Shown here: positions 39,348 through 48,804 of the stretch, piece after piece
Layout of the letters: each line of letters starts with the position of its first letter
How positions within the stretch are numbered: position 1 is the first letter of the stretch
From: an uncultured Candidatus Actinomarina sp.
GTDB taxonomy: Bacteria > Actinomycetota > Acidimicrobiia > Actinomarinales > Actinomarinaceae
Direction of reading: 5' to 3'
Assembly: GCA_902587025.1 (NCBI GenBank)
Contig: CACIJJ010000002.1
Span: forward strand, 87,473 to 139,803
DNA: 52,331 bases
The notes under the pieces: model-generated
What the model was told of the DNA's origin: nothing
Databases searched by the model: none
Seen by the model: only the letters and a program-made list of their open reading frames with translations
Position numbers and translations under genes: made by a program

Positions 39348-41036
39348 CTATCCTATTTCAACCAATATATCGCCCTTATTTACAGGCTGTCCTTTTTTTA
39401 TATTAAATTCTTTAATAACTCCACCAATTGGTGCAGTAACAACATTTTCCATTTTCATAGCTTCTAAAACAAACAAGGAATCTCCTTTTTTTACTTTTTT
39501 CCCTTTCTTTGTCATCGTATCCATAATTGTTCCTTGCATATCTGCTTTGATAATGCCAGGATTTCTTATATTTCCAGTTAGATCCATACCAATTTTTTTA
39601 GGTCTCTGGGGTGCCAGTGATTGACTTTCATTATCGTCAAGAGAAATATTAACCTTACTTGGTCTATCACTAATTATTTCTTCTTCAGAAATATCTTTAA
39701 TTTTAAAATTTTCTTCCAAAAATTTAACGTGTATCTGACTTTCTTTAAATTCTTTTGTAGATATCACTTGTGAAAGTAAAGAAATTGTCGTTGGTATTCC
39801 ACCAATTATGTATTCATCTAAGCATCGTTTTCCTTTAGAGATAGCTTCTTCTCTAGACACTCCCCAAACAACTAATTTAGAAATTAGATTGTCATAAAAA
39901 TGTGATATTGACGTACCAGTTTTTACCCACCCATCAACCCTTACACCATTTCCCATTGGTTCTCTGTATTCGGTAATTGTTCCAGGTGTAGGTAAAAAGT
40001 TATTGGCAGGGTCTTCTGCGTTTATTCTAAACTCTATGCTGTGTCCTCTTGCTTCTGTTTCAAAATCTTCTAAAGAATTACCAAGCGCTATTTTTATTTG
40101 TTCTTTAACTAGGTCAATTCCATATCTCATTTCTGTTACCGTATGCTCAACCTGTAATCTTGTATTCATTTCTAAAAAATAAAAGTTTTCGTCATTATCA
40201 GCTAAAAATTCTACTGTACCTGCATTAACGTAATTTGAAGACTTAGCAATCATGAGTGTTGCTTTTTTTAACTCTTCTTTTCCAAATTCAGACAACCACA
40301 CAGGAGGACTTTCTTCTATTAGTTTTTGGTTCCTTCTTTGCAATGAACAATCTCTTTCACCGAGATAAACATGATTTCCATATTTATCACTTAATATTTG
40401 AGTTTCAACATGTCTTGCCGGTTTTATAAATTTTTCAACATAAATTTGATCTGATCCAAAATATGCTTCGCTTTCACGTTTTACAATCTCATAATTTTGA
40501 TTTAATTCTTCCTCATTATTTACAATTCTTAAACCTTTTCCTCCACCTCCATGAGCTGCTTTTAGCGCAACTGGGTAGCCAAAGGTATTGGCATCTTTCA
40601 TTGCTTCTCTTTTTGTTCTGGATGGTTTCAATTGACCAGGGACAGGCATTAAGCCAGCTTTAGAAATTAATTTTCTTGATTCAATTTTGTCTCCCATAGA
40701 TTTGATTGTTTCTGGATTTGGACCAATCCAAATCACATCTTTCTTTTGAACTGCTTTTCCAAAATCAGCATTTTCGGCCAAAAAACCATACCCTGGATGA
40801 ACCATGTCTGCTTTTGTCTCAATTACAGCTTTCATTAAATTTTTTAAGTTTCTATAGCTATCAGCAGGAAGTGAACCTCCTAAGTAAAATGATTCATCAG
40901 CACGTTTTACATGCAAAGAATCAGCATCAACATCTGAATAAACAGCAATTGCGTGCATGTCCATTTCTTTAACCGATCTGATTATTCTTAATGCAATCTC
41001 ACCACGATTTGCAATTAGTACTCTTTTTTTAGTCAT
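39348..41036 (-). CDS. accC: Biotin carboxylase fused to biotin carboxyl carrier (acyl-CoA carboxylase alpha)
   Basis: A 562-residue protein with a biotin carboxylase ATP-grasp part (GGGGKGLRIV; ERDCSLQRRNQKLIEE; FLEMNTRLQVEHTVTE) and a C-terminal biotinyl domain with the biotin lysine in EAMKMEN (about Lys528). This fused alpha-chain is the actinobacterial AccA3-type layout, also seen in propionyl-CoA carboxylases; E. coli has separate AccB and AccC. It pairs with the AccD-type subunit encoded two genes upstream. It probably makes malonyl-CoA for the adjacent fatty acid genes. Confidence 0.93.
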   Translation of the reverse strand: MTKKRVLIANRGEIALRIIRSVKEMDMHAIAVYSDVDADSLHVKRADESFYLGGSLPADSYRNLKNLMKAVIETKADMVHPGYGFLAENADFGKAVQKKDVIWIGPNPETIKSMGDKIESRKLISKAGLMPVPGQLKPSRTKREAMKDANTFGYPVALKAAHGGGGKGLRIVNNEEELNQNYEIVKRESEAYFGSDQIYVEKFIKPARHVETQILSDKYGNHVYLGERDCSLQRRNQKLIEESPPVWLSEFGKEELKKATLMIAKSSNYVNAGTVEFLADNDENFYFLEMNTRLQVEHTVTEMRYGIDLVKEQIKIALGNSLEDFETEARGHSIEFRINAEDPANNFLPTPGTITEYREPMGNGVRVDGWVKTGTSISHFYDNLISKLVVWGVSREEAISKGKRCLDEYIIGGIPTTISLLSQVISTKEFKESQIHVKFLEENFKIKDISEEEIISDRPSKVNISLDDNESQSLAPQRPKKIGMDLTGNIRNPGIIKADMQGTIMDTMTKKGKKVKKGDSLFVLEAMKMENVVTAPIGGVIKEFNIKKGQPVNKGDILVEIG

Positions 41037-41042
41037 AAAAAT

Positions 41043-41582
41043 TTATTTTAACTTTTGAGCAATTCCAATTGCTAAACTTGCTTTAATTAAATCTCCAAAA
41101 ATAAATGGAACAACACCAATACCGATAGCTTCAACTATGGAAATGTTTAATGTAATCATCAAACCCAGAACTCCACATATATAAATTGCTAAAGTTCCAG
41201 TAGCTATACCCACTGTTGGTTTTTGTGACATATTTCCTATTATTTGTGCAGCAATAAAAAAACCAATTATATAACCAATTGTTGGACTTTTTAATATAGC
41301 TAAGCCAGCAACACTTCCTGAGAAAAAAGGAAAACCTGCTAGACCTGTAAATAAATATAAAATCATACTGAACGAACCAAACCTACTTCCAAGAAGTAAG
41401 CCTGATAAAATAACGACAAAAGTCTGCGCTGTTATTGGTACAGGAGTAAATGGTAGTTCAAATCTTATCTGTGCACTAAGTGCAGTTAAAATCGCAAAAC
41501 CAAAAGATAAAAATAAATTTCTTGTCAATGAGCCTTTTTCAACCCAAGCTATTGATATATTTTTAGAGGGGAATGTTTCCAT
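41043..41582 (-). CDS. bioY: BioY biotin transporter substrate-binding subunit
   Basis: A 179-residue membrane protein with about six TM helices and the BioY blocks ITAQTFVVILSGLLLGSRFG, YLFTGLAGFPFFSG and GYIIGFFIAA. It imports biotin, either alone or with an ECF energising module. Placed between the two carboxylase genes, overlapping accD by 20 bases, it supplies the cofactor that the carboxylase needs; the biotin ligase gene is divergent at the other end. No ECF ATPase genes are present here. Confidence 0.9.
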   Translation of the reverse strand: METFPSKNISIAWVEKGSLTRNLFLSFGFAILTALSAQIRFELPFTPVPITAQTFVVILSGLLLGSRFGSFSMILYLFTGLAGFPFFSGSVAGLAILKSPTIGYIIGFFIAAQIIGNMSQKPTVGIATGTLAIYICGVLGLMITLNISIVEAIGIGVVPFIFGDLIKASLAIGIAQKLK

Positions 41583-43050
41583 GTTTGTCTCCTACATTTG
41601 TTTTATTTACAAGTTCTTTAAATGCTTCAGTAACAACTTTTCTAGTTTCACTTGGTTTTATTATTTTATCTACTAATCCAAGTTTTGCCGCAATGTCAGG
41701 ATTACTGAACTTTTCATTGTATTCATCTACAAATTTTTGTTTTAGTTCTTCAGGATTATCACTATCTTTTAAATCTTTCCGATTAATTACATCTACTGCA
41801 CCCTCTGCACCCATTACTGCAATTTCTGCAGAAGGCCATGCAAAAAGTTTGTCTGCTCCTAAACCCATTGAATCCATAACTATATAAGCCCCACCATATG
41901 CCTTACGTATTACTACACAGACTCTTGGAACAGTAGCTTCTGAGTATGCATATAAAAGTTTTGCACCACTTCTAATAATTCCTCCATGTTCTTGTTCTAC
42001 ACCTGGCAAAAATCCAGGCACATCAACAAGAGTTAGGAGAGGGATATTAAATGCATCACAAAATCTTACAAATCTTGATGCTTTAATTGAGGAATTTATA
42101 TCTAAAACTCCAGCAAGTTCCATTGGTTGATTTGCAACTACTCCAATTGTATTTCCGTTTATTCTTACAAATGAAGTAATGATATTTAAAGCATAGTTTG
42201 CATGAATTGGATACTGCTCTCCATCATCGACAATATTATTTATTACTTCATTCATATCATATGGCTGATTTCTATGTTCTGGTATTAAGGATTCCAAGGA
42301 ATCTACATTTCTTGACGGATCATCTTCAGTGATAAAATTTGGAGGCTTCTGATCTGATGATTGAGGAAAAAAACTAAGAAGGTATCTTACCTCTTCAAAA
42401 GCTTGTTCCTCAGTTTCACAAACTTGATGACTCACTCCTGATTGAGTTCCATGAGCCTCAACACCGCCTAGTTCTTCATAAGTAACTTCTTCACCGGTAA
42501 CTGTTTTTACTACATTAGGGCCGGTCACATAAAGTTGTCCTATATCTTTTACTTGAAAAATAAAATCAGTTAGTGCTGGACTGTAAACTGCCCCACCAGC
42601 TGATGGACCTACAATTACAGATATTTGTGGAATTTTTCCTGATGCTTCGACATTTTTTTTAAATATTTGTGCATATCCATATAAAGAAGAAATCCCTTCT
42701 TGAATTCTTGCCCCACCCGAATCTTTAATACCAACTACCGGAGCTTTTGCTTCCAAAGCGAGATCCATTATTCGTAAAATTTTCTTTGCAACTATTTCTC
42801 CAAGACTCCCACCCATGACGGAAAAATCTTCGGAGAAAACAAAAACAGGCCTTCCATGAATTGTGCCAGATCCTGTAACTACTGCTTCACCTTCAGGATT
42901 TTCTTCTGAAACTACATTTTCATCTATTTCAGAAAACGAACCTTCGTCTAAAAGTAAATGAATCCTTTCATATGCAGTTAATTTTCCTTTTGGATGCTGA
43001 ATTTTTTTTGCTTTTTCATTACGTACGTCAGCTAAATTTTCTTCCGACAT
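41563..43050 (-). CDS. accD: Acyl-CoA carboxylase beta (carboxyltransferase) subunit
   Basis: A 495-residue carboxyltransferase (MSEENLADVRNEK start chosen at 43050; a longer reading from 43149 runs through a hydrophobic non-homologous stretch). Two crotonase-fold halves are visible: GIKDSGGARIQEG and GPSAGGAVYSPALTDF in the first, and VDVPGFLPGVEQEHGGII and VIRKAYGGAYIVM in the second. Full-length, single-chain form of the AccD5/propionyl-CoA carboxylase beta type. Acetyl- or propionyl-CoA preference cannot be told here. First gene of the operon. Confidence 0.92.
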   Translation of the reverse strand: MSEENLADVRNEKAKKIQHPKGKLTAYERIHLLLDEGSFSEIDENVVSEENPEGEAVVTGSGTIHGRPVFVFSEDFSVMGGSLGEIVAKKILRIMDLALEAKAPVVGIKDSGGARIQEGISSLYGYAQIFKKNVEASGKIPQISVIVGPSAGGAVYSPALTDFIFQVKDIGQLYVTGPNVVKTVTGEEVTYEELGGVEAHGTQSGVSHQVCETEEQAFEEVRYLLSFFPQSSDQKPPNFITEDDPSRNVDSLESLIPEHRNQPYDMNEVINNIVDDGEQYPIHANYALNIITSFVRINGNTIGVVANQPMELAGVLDINSSIKASRFVRFCDAFNIPLLTLVDVPGFLPGVEQEHGGIIRSGAKLLYAYSEATVPRVCVVIRKAYGGAYIVMDSMGLGADKLFAWPSAEIAVMGAEGAVDVINRKDLKDSDNPEELKQKFVDEYNEKFSNPDIAAKLGLVDKIIKPSETRKVVTEAFKELVNKTNVGDKHGNIPL

Positions 43051-43114
43051 GCCCAACTTTCTTATTATTATTAATCTATATATTTGACCTATATATATGT
43101 AAAGAAGTAACACT

Positions 43115-43771
43115 ATGAAATCTATTTTTTTTGATGAAGTTGATAACACTCAAGACTTTGCTATGAATGAATTTAAAGAAGAGCCACTCTTGATAGTGAG
43201 TAAAGCACAAACTTTTGGTCGTGGTACTAACCAAAATAAGTGGCAAAATGCTGATCAAAGTCTGGCTACTTCATTAGTGTTTAATAAAAAAATTGTTAAC
43301 TTTACTAAAACACTTATTCCACTTTTGGCTGGATACTCATATGTTTCTTTAATTAAAAATCAAAATCTCAAATTAAAATGGCCTAACGACATAATTTTTA
43401 ATGATGACAAAGTTGGTGGAGTCCTTGTAGAAGAAAGTAATGATCTTATTTGCATTGGTTTAGGAATAAATTATTTTTGGAAAAATCCAAATTTACCTGG
43501 AGCTGGGGCAATATATGAAGAAAAACAAGATGATCGAAAAATTTTTCAAGATGCTGAGGAATGGGGAAGAACAATTTTAAACTATATCAAAAATGAAGAT
43601 TTCAGTCTGGAAAACTATATGTCGAAACTCACTACCTTAGGGAAGCTCGTTGAATATCCTGAAGGGAGAGGGTGGGCTAAAGACATAAACGATGATGGAT
43701 CATTAATGATAGAAACACCATCAGGTGAACTATTAAATTTAACCTCCCCCTTAATAAGTGAAATAATATAG
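43115..43771 (+). CDS. birA: Biotin--protein ligase
   Basis: A 218-residue class I-type biotin ligase lacking the HTH domain of E. coli BirA, so probably not a repressor. The nucleotide loop GRGTNQNKW, LKWPNDIIFNDDKVGGVLVE and CIGLGINYFW match the catalytic core. It attaches biotin to the carrier domain encoded in the divergent carboxylase operon, 64 bases away. Confidence 0.9.
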   Translation: MKSIFFDEVDNTQDFAMNEFKEEPLLIVSKAQTFGRGTNQNKWQNADQSLATSLVFNKKIVNFTKTLIPLLAGYSYVSLIKNQNLKLKWPNDIIFNDDKVGGVLVEESNDLICIGLGINYFWKNPNLPGAGAIYEEKQDDRKIFQDAEEWGRTILNYIKNEDFSLENYMSKLTTLGKLVEYPEGRGWAKDINDDGSLMIETPSGELLNLTSPLISEII

Positions 43772-43796
43772 TTATCATTAATTCTTGAGAGGTTAA

Positions 43797-45890
43797 ATGA
43801 AGCAATTAGTTGTTGAAAAAAATAATCCTGAACCAATCTTATGGGAGACCCCAATTCCAAAGCCAGGACCAGGAGAGATACTAATTAAAAATCATTACTC
43901 AGTTGTATCAACTGGAACTGAAACGGCAGCAATTGAATCTGCAAATAAGTCTGTAACTGATAAATTACAAAATTCATCAAACATTGAAAAGGGTCTTGAA
44001 CTTCTTGAAAAAGAAGGAGTGAGGGCTGTTTGGAATGCTGTATTTCCAAAAAATATATTACCTATACAGCTTGGTTATAGCTCATGTGGAAAAGTTATTG
44101 AAATTGGTGAAAACGTAAAAAGCTTTCATGTTGGTGACATGGTTGTCTCTAATGGTAATCACGCAGAATATGTTGTAGTAAATCAAAACTTATGTTCGAG
44201 AATCCCTGAAAACACAAATGAAAAAGAAGCAGCTTATACAGTCTTGGGAAGTATAGCTTTACATGGTCTACGTTTATCAGAAACTTCACTGGGCTCAAGA
44301 ATTGTAGTTGTAGGTTTGGGCATAGTGGGTCAACTAGTATGTAGGTTAGGAGAGGCACAAGGCTCAGAAGTTTTTGGTATTGATCCTGATGAGACAAGAA
44401 GGGGAGATAGTAAAAACTTTTTTTCCTCAATTAATGATTTACCTGTAGAGGAAGTAGATTCGATAATTATCACAGCAGCTTCTGATAGCAATGAACCAAT
44501 TGAAGCTGCAACAAAAATTGCAAGGAATAAAGCAAAAATTGTTGTTGTTGGAGATATTCCTTTGAATATTTCAAGAAATGAGTTTTACTATAAAGAACTT
44601 GAGTTAGTTGTCTCAAAATCTTATGGACCTGGAAGATATGATAAGCAATATGAAGTACTAGGAAATGATTATCCAATTGAATACGTTAGATGGACCGAAA
44701 ATAGAAATTTTGAAGCTTTTTTAAAACTTTTATCTCAGGGCCAGATCACCATTCAAGATTTAATTACTGAGGAAGTTGATTTTGCTGAATCTTCTGAGAT
44801 ATATAATTCCTTTAATTCCGATGAAAAACCTTTGTCAGTCTTGCTTAGATATGATTTAAAAAATGAGCCTAAAATTCAATTTGAAAAAAACGATATTACC
44901 CCTGAAAAAAATCAAAAAATTAAAGTTGGAGTTATTGGAGCAGGCAATTTTGCTTCAACAACAATTATTCCTGTACTAAAGGAACTTAGAAGATCTTGTC
45001 AGGTATTAGGAGTTTCGTCCTCAGGAGGATTAAGTTCCAAGGCTCTTGCTAAAAATTTTAAAATCAAGAATAAATACTCAACAGAAGACGAAATATTTGA
45101 ATCAGATGAAATAGATGCTGTATTTATCCTTACTCAACATTTCAATCACGCTGATTTAGTAATTAAAGGAATAAACTCGGGTAAGGCTGTTTATGTAGAG
45201 AAACCATTGGCAATTGAAGTAGATTCAATAACAAAAATTGAAGAGGCTATGTACAACGCTGAAGATCCAAAAATTTTTCTAGGTTTTAATAGAAGATTTA
45301 GTGAAGCATCAAAGTTTATAAAGGAAAAATTAAACACTTCACCAGCCAATGCTTTAAATTTTAGGTTTAGTGTTCCAAAATTGGAAAAAGATCACTGGAC
45401 CAATATTAAGGAAATAGGTGGAGGGAGGATAGTAGGTGAAGCTATCCATGCAATAGACTTAGGAACTTATTTCTTTGATTCACTACCACAAAGCATATCT
45501 TCTCATAGTCCGATCAATAAAGAATCTGATGAAGTTTATGACAATCAAGTCTTTATAAATATAAATTATGCAAACGGTGCGCATGCTGCAATTCAATATT
45601 TTTCAGATACAAATAACAAATTATCTAAAGAAAGACTAGAGATTCATGGAAGTGAAAACTCATTTATTGTTGAAGATTTCCAGCTAATGAGATATTTAAT
45701 CGGATCAGATGATAAGAGTAAAGTGTTTTCCGACGGTAAAGGTCACAAACAAGCTATCGAAACTTTTTTAAGTTATGTTAAAAATGAAATACCAAATCCT
45801 TTTACTTGGTTGGAAATTAAATCCGTTTCACTAGCTGGTATATATGCTCAAAATTATTTAAATTCTGGATCCCAAAAAAGTATTTTCTAA
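43797..45890 (+). CDS. Two-domain oxidoreductase: MDR dehydrogenase fused to Gfo/Idh/MocA domain
   Basis: A 697-residue fusion. The N-terminal half (about 1-355) is a zinc-type medium-chain dehydrogenase with VVGLGIVGQLVCRLGEAQGS as its Rossmann motif. The C-terminal half (about 372-697) is a Gfo/Idh/MocA oxidoreductase with VGVIGAGNFASTTIIPVL, YVEKPLAIE and EIGGGRIVGEAIHAIDLG. Such bi-domain proteins occur in sugar or cell-surface polysaccharide loci, though the genes here are not such a locus. Substrate unknown. GAGAGG upstream of the ATG at 43797 serves as ribosome binding site. Confidence 0.85.
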   Translation: MKQLVVEKNNPEPILWETPIPKPGPGEILIKNHYSVVSTGTETAAIESANKSVTDKLQNSSNIEKGLELLEKEGVRAVWNAVFPKNILPIQLGYSSCGKVIEIGENVKSFHVGDMVVSNGNHAEYVVVNQNLCSRIPENTNEKEAAYTVLGSIALHGLRLSETSLGSRIVVVGLGIVGQLVCRLGEAQGSEVFGIDPDETRRGDSKNFFSSINDLPVEEVDSIIITAASDSNEPIEAATKIARNKAKIVVVGDIPLNISRNEFYYKELELVVSKSYGPGRYDKQYEVLGNDYPIEYVRWTENRNFEAFLKLLSQGQITIQDLITEEVDFAESSEIYNSFNSDEKPLSVLLRYDLKNEPKIQFEKNDITPEKNQKIKVGVIGAGNFASTTIIPVLKELRRSCQVLGVSSSGGLSSKALAKNFKIKNKYSTEDEIFESDEIDAVFILTQHFNHADLVIKGINSGKAVYVEKPLAIEVDSITKIEEAMYNAEDPKIFLGFNRRFSEASKFIKEKLNTSPANALNFRFSVPKLEKDHWTNIKEIGGGRIVGEAIHAIDLGTYFFDSLPQSISSHSPINKESDEVYDNQVFININYANGAHAAIQYFSDTNNKLSKERLEIHGSENSFIVEDFQLMRYLIGSDDKSKVFSDGKGHKQAIETFLSYVKNEIPNPFTWLEIKSVSLAGIYAQNYLNSGSQKSIF

Positions 45891-45958
45891 AATTAGCAAA
45901 CTAAAAAATTAATCACGTTACTGTTACTTTGTCGTAAAGATATTACAAAAGGAAATAC

Positions 45959-46156
45959 ATGCCAAAAGGTAAAGTTAAATGGTTCAACAAAACTAAAGGT
46001 TATGGCTTTATTGAACCTGAAGAAGGCGATAAAGACGTCTTTGTTCATATTTCTGCAGTTAAAAATTCTGGAATGGATGACCTTGAAGAAGGTCAAGAGC
46101 TTGAATTTGAAATTGTAGAAAATAACGGTAAAACTTCTGCAGAAAATTTAAAGTAG
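45959..46156 (+). CDS. cspA: Cold-shock protein
   Basis: A 65-residue CspA-family RNA chaperone: [21 protein letters not shown] with the RNP1 motif and DVFVHISAV with RNP2. AAGGA lies upstream of the ATG. Single-gene unit. Confidence 0.93.
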   Translation: MPKGKVKWFNKTKGYGFIEPEEGDKDVFVHISAVKNSGMDDLEEGQELEFEIVENNGKTSAENLK

Positions 46157-46164
46157 CATTCTAG

Positions 46165-46237
46165 CGGCCACGGCAGGATTCGAACCTGCGACACCAGGTT
46201 TAGGAAACCTGTGCTCTATCCCCTGAGCTACGCGGCC
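46165..46237 (-). tRNA. tRNA-Arg (anticodon CCT)
   Basis: The reverse complement folds as a standard cloverleaf. The 7-bp acceptor stem (GGCCGCG/CGTGGCC) includes one G-U pair. The D arm contains GCTCAGGGGATAGAGC, the anticodon loop is TTCCTAA closed by CAGGT/ACCTG, and the T arm is GCAGGTTCGAATCCTGC. Discriminator base G. The 3' CCA is not encoded; the next genomic bases are CTA. It reads AGG codons. Confidence 0.96.
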
Positions 46238-46290
46238 ATAAAAAATAGGTTAAACTAATTTCATAAATAACTACCTATAAAAGGATTAAC

Positions 46291-47262
46291 TTGCTTGCTG
46301 TAGATGTTAAAAATATAAAAAAAACTTTTGTTACAAAACAAGAGACAGTTGAGGCTGTTAAAGACGTTAGTTTCCAAGTAGAGCAAGGTGAGATATTTGG
46401 ATTACTTGGTCCAAATGGTGCAGGTAAATCTACAACAATATTGATGCTTACAACACTTTTAAGTATTACAAAAGGAGAAGCATCAATTTTAGGTCTAGAT
46501 ATTGTCACCAAAGATAAAGAGGTCAGAGAGAAAATTGGTGTAGCTCTTCAAGATACTGGCATTGATAATTTGCTAACAGGAAAAGAATTATTTTTTACAA
46601 CCTGCAGACTTTGGGGATATTCAAAAAAAGATTCAGAAAAAAGAACTATGGAGCTTCTAGAACTTGTTGGTTTAACTGAAGCTGCGGATAGACGTGTTAA
46701 AACTTATTCTGGAGGAATGAAGAGAAGACTTGATCTTGGATTAAGTCTTGTTCATTCTCCAGATATACTTTTTCTTGATGAACCAACAACAGGGTTAGAC
46801 CCTGGTTCTAGAAGAGTTCTTTGGGAGGAAATAAAAAGACTTCGTGACAATGGAGTAACAATTATTCTTACAACACAATATCTCGAAGAAGCTGATGAGT
46901 TGGCAGATCGTTTAGCAATTATAGATGAAGGTCTTGTCGTAGCTGAGGGAACTTCAGATGAATTAAAAGCAAGCATTGGTGGTGATGTGATTACCTTTTC
47001 TTTTGAAAATGATTCAGATTTAAAAAATGCAAAAAATGTTTTAAATGATGCAATTGAAGATAAAGACCAATTAAGAATTACAGTCGAAAATGGTGCTGCA
47101 AAAATTCCAAGTTTTATAAATGACTTAAATAAAAATGGAATAATTGTTAGTTCAGTTTCAGCAAGCAAACCAACTCTTGATGATGTTTTTCTTGAGGTCA
47201 CAGGATATAGGCTTGAAGGATCAGCTGGATCTGATTCATCAAATGAATTGGAAGTGAAGTAA
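46291..47262 (+). CDS. ABC-2-type transporter ATP-binding protein
   Basis: A 323-residue ATPase of the DrrA/CcmA-like group: Walker A GPNGAGKST, signature TYSGGMKRRLDLGLSLVHSP, Walker B ILFLDEPTTGLDP, and a C-terminal extension typical of DrrA (about 230-323). It starts with TTG at 46291, with AAGGA five bases upstream. It is coupled to the permease gene by TAATG. Export of a drug, lipid or polymer is plausible; the cargo is unknown. Confidence 0.9.
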   Translation: MLAVDVKNIKKTFVTKQETVEAVKDVSFQVEQGEIFGLLGPNGAGKSTTILMLTTLLSITKGEASILGLDIVTKDKEVREKIGVALQDTGIDNLLTGKELFFTTCRLWGYSKKDSEKRTMELLELVGLTEAADRRVKTYSGGMKRRLDLGLSLVHSPDILFLDEPTTGLDPGSRRVLWEEIKRLRDNGVTIILTTQYLEEADELADRLAIIDEGLVVAEGTSDELKASIGGDVITFSFENDSDLKNAKNVLNDAIEDKDQLRITVENGAAKIPSFINDLNKNGIIVSSVSASKPTLDDVFLEVTGYRLEGSAGSDSSNELEVK

Positions 47263-48059
47263 TGGAATCAAATAGATCTTTCTTTGTACAACTACAAGTT
47301 TTAACAAAAAGAATGGTTTTACGAGTAGTAAGAAGACCTCTTGCGGAGTTACCCAATTTAATTATTTCAGCATTTTTCTTATTTGTGTATGACGGTGCTC
47401 TTGGAGGAGTTTTTGGAGGAACTGCAAGTGGAACACCCTTTGATTTTGCAAATGGAAATTTTATAAATTTTATTCTCCCAGTATCAATAGTTTCTGCTTC
47501 TTTAAGCGGTGCTGCCTCTGGAATATATTTAGTAGAAGATATTGAATCAGGTGTCTTTAAACGTTATCAAAGTATGCCAATCTCCAGATGGGCCATAATT
47601 TTGGCTCCTATGAATGTTGGAGCTTTAAGAGTTTTATTACAAGCAGGATTGATTTTATTAATAGGAAAATTTATAGGAGCCGATCCTGAAGTCGGTAATG
47701 TAGGATTTCTTATCGTTCTATCACTCGCTTTTATTTGGGGGATGGGATTCGCTGGTTATTCTGTTGCTGCTGGAGTAAAGTCAGGATCATCTCAGGGTGC
47801 ACAGGCAGCTACTTTTTTATTTTTCCCTGCAATATTTTTAGCTCCTACTTTTGTACCTAGAGAACAATTAAAAGGATGGCTAGAAACTGCGGCAGCCTAC
47901 AACCCCACAACCTACGTAATTGAAGGAATGAGATCCGTAATGGTACAAGGTTGGGAACTAGATATATTATTTAGAGGGTATCTAGCTGCAACTTCATTTG
48001 CAGTTATAACCCTCACTCTTGCAGTAATATCAGCAAGAAAAGCAACAGAAAAAGCATAA
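47262..48059 (+). CDS. ABC-2-type transporter permease
   Basis: A 265-residue membrane protein with about six TM helices and the DrrB-like block ESGVFKRYQSMPISRWAIIL, plus a late PTTYVIEGMRSVM segment. Partner of the ATPase upstream. Cargo unknown. Confidence 0.88.
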   Translation: MESNRSFFVQLQVLTKRMVLRVVRRPLAELPNLIISAFFLFVYDGALGGVFGGTASGTPFDFANGNFINFILPVSIVSASLSGAASGIYLVEDIESGVFKRYQSMPISRWAIILAPMNVGALRVLLQAGLILLIGKFIGADPEVGNVGFLIVLSLAFIWGMGFAGYSVAAGVKSGSSQGAQAATFLFFPAIFLAPTFVPREQLKGWLETAAAYNPTTYVIEGMRSVMVQGWELDILFRGYLAATSFAVITLTLAVISARKATEKA

Positions 48060-48095
48060 ATACTTTTTATATAGAAAATAAAATTAACTACTCTA

Positions 48096-48101
48096 TATAA
48101 T
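48096..48101 (+). promoter_or_regulatory. Putative -10 box for the rplY operon
   Basis: TATAAT is followed by AAGGA at 48106-48110, four bases before the ATG at 48115. Here a short leader with a ribosome binding site is present, unlike the leaderless starts elsewhere. Confidence 0.5.
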
Positions 48102-48114
48102 TCTTAAGGAAATC

Positions 48115-48804
48115 ATGGAAATTACATTAGAAGCAACGAGTAGAGAAAAAACAGGATCTGGAGAGTCAAGAAGATTGCGATCTTCAGGATTAATCCCAGC
48201 TGTTATGTACGGTCTTGGAACAGAACCACAATCATTGTTATTAAATTCAAGAGAATTTAATAACGCACTTAAAACTGAAGCAGGGTCAAATGTTATTTTA
48301 AATGTCAACGTAGGAAAAGATTCATTTCCAGCTCTTGCGAGAGAGATTCAACGTCATGCCTATAAAGATGAGATAGTCCATGTTGATTTAGTAAGAATTG
48401 ACCTATCTCAAACTGTTGAAGCAGATGTACAAGTGAACTTCATAGGAACACCACTAGGAGTAAAAGAAGAGGGTGGAGTTGTTCAAACAGTCAATAATAC
48501 AATTTCTATTACAGCACTTCCTACAAATATTCCATCATCATTGGATGTGGATATCTCACCATTAAATATTGGAGACAATGTAACCGCAACAGATATTCAG
48601 TTACCTGAAGGAGTAGTGTTGGCTTCAGAAGATGACGATTCAATCCTTGTTACAATAACAATACCTCGAGCCGCTATTGAGGAAGAAGAAGTTGTTGATG
48701 AGGAACTTGAAGGTGAAGAGGGCGAAGAAGAGGCTGGAGAAGGCGATGAAGAATCTGAAGATGACTCAGATGATGCAGAACCAGCAGAAGAAAGTGGAGA
48801 ATAA
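48115..48804 (+). CDS. rplY: Ribosomal protein L25 (Ctc/TL5 form)
   Basis: A 229-residue 5S rRNA-binding protein with the L25 domain (about 1-95: MEITLEATSREKTGSGESRR, GLIPAVMYG) and the TL5/CTC C-terminal beta domain (about 100-185). A very acidic tail (about 190-229: runs of EEE, GEEGEEEAGEGDEE) closes it. The next gene starts inside this tail. Expected order rplY-pth is seen. Confidence 0.93.
   Translation: MEITLEATSREKTGSGESRRLRSSGLIPAVMYGLGTEPQSLLLNSREFNNALKTEAGSNVILNVNVGKDSFPALAREIQRHAYKDEIVHVDLVRIDLSQTVEADVQVNFIGTPLGVKEEGGVVQTVNNTISITALPTNIPSSLDVDISPLNIGDNVTATDIQLPEGVVLASEDDDSILVTITIPRAAIEEEEVVDEELEGEEGEEEAGEGDEESEDDSDDAEPAEESGE

Noticed and set aside
43051-43149. N-terminal extension of accD
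   Set aside because: The first 33 residues are hydrophobic and unlike any AccD; the start MSEENLADVRNEK at 43050 fits the family.
46752-47201. 149-residue minus-strand ORF
   Set aside because: Antisense to the ABC ATPase, whose Walker and signature motifs are intact.
48677-48793. Extended N-terminus for pth
   Set aside because: The upstream frame is an MKNLKMTQMMQNQQKK-type shadow of the L25 acidic tail; homology begins only at about 48800.
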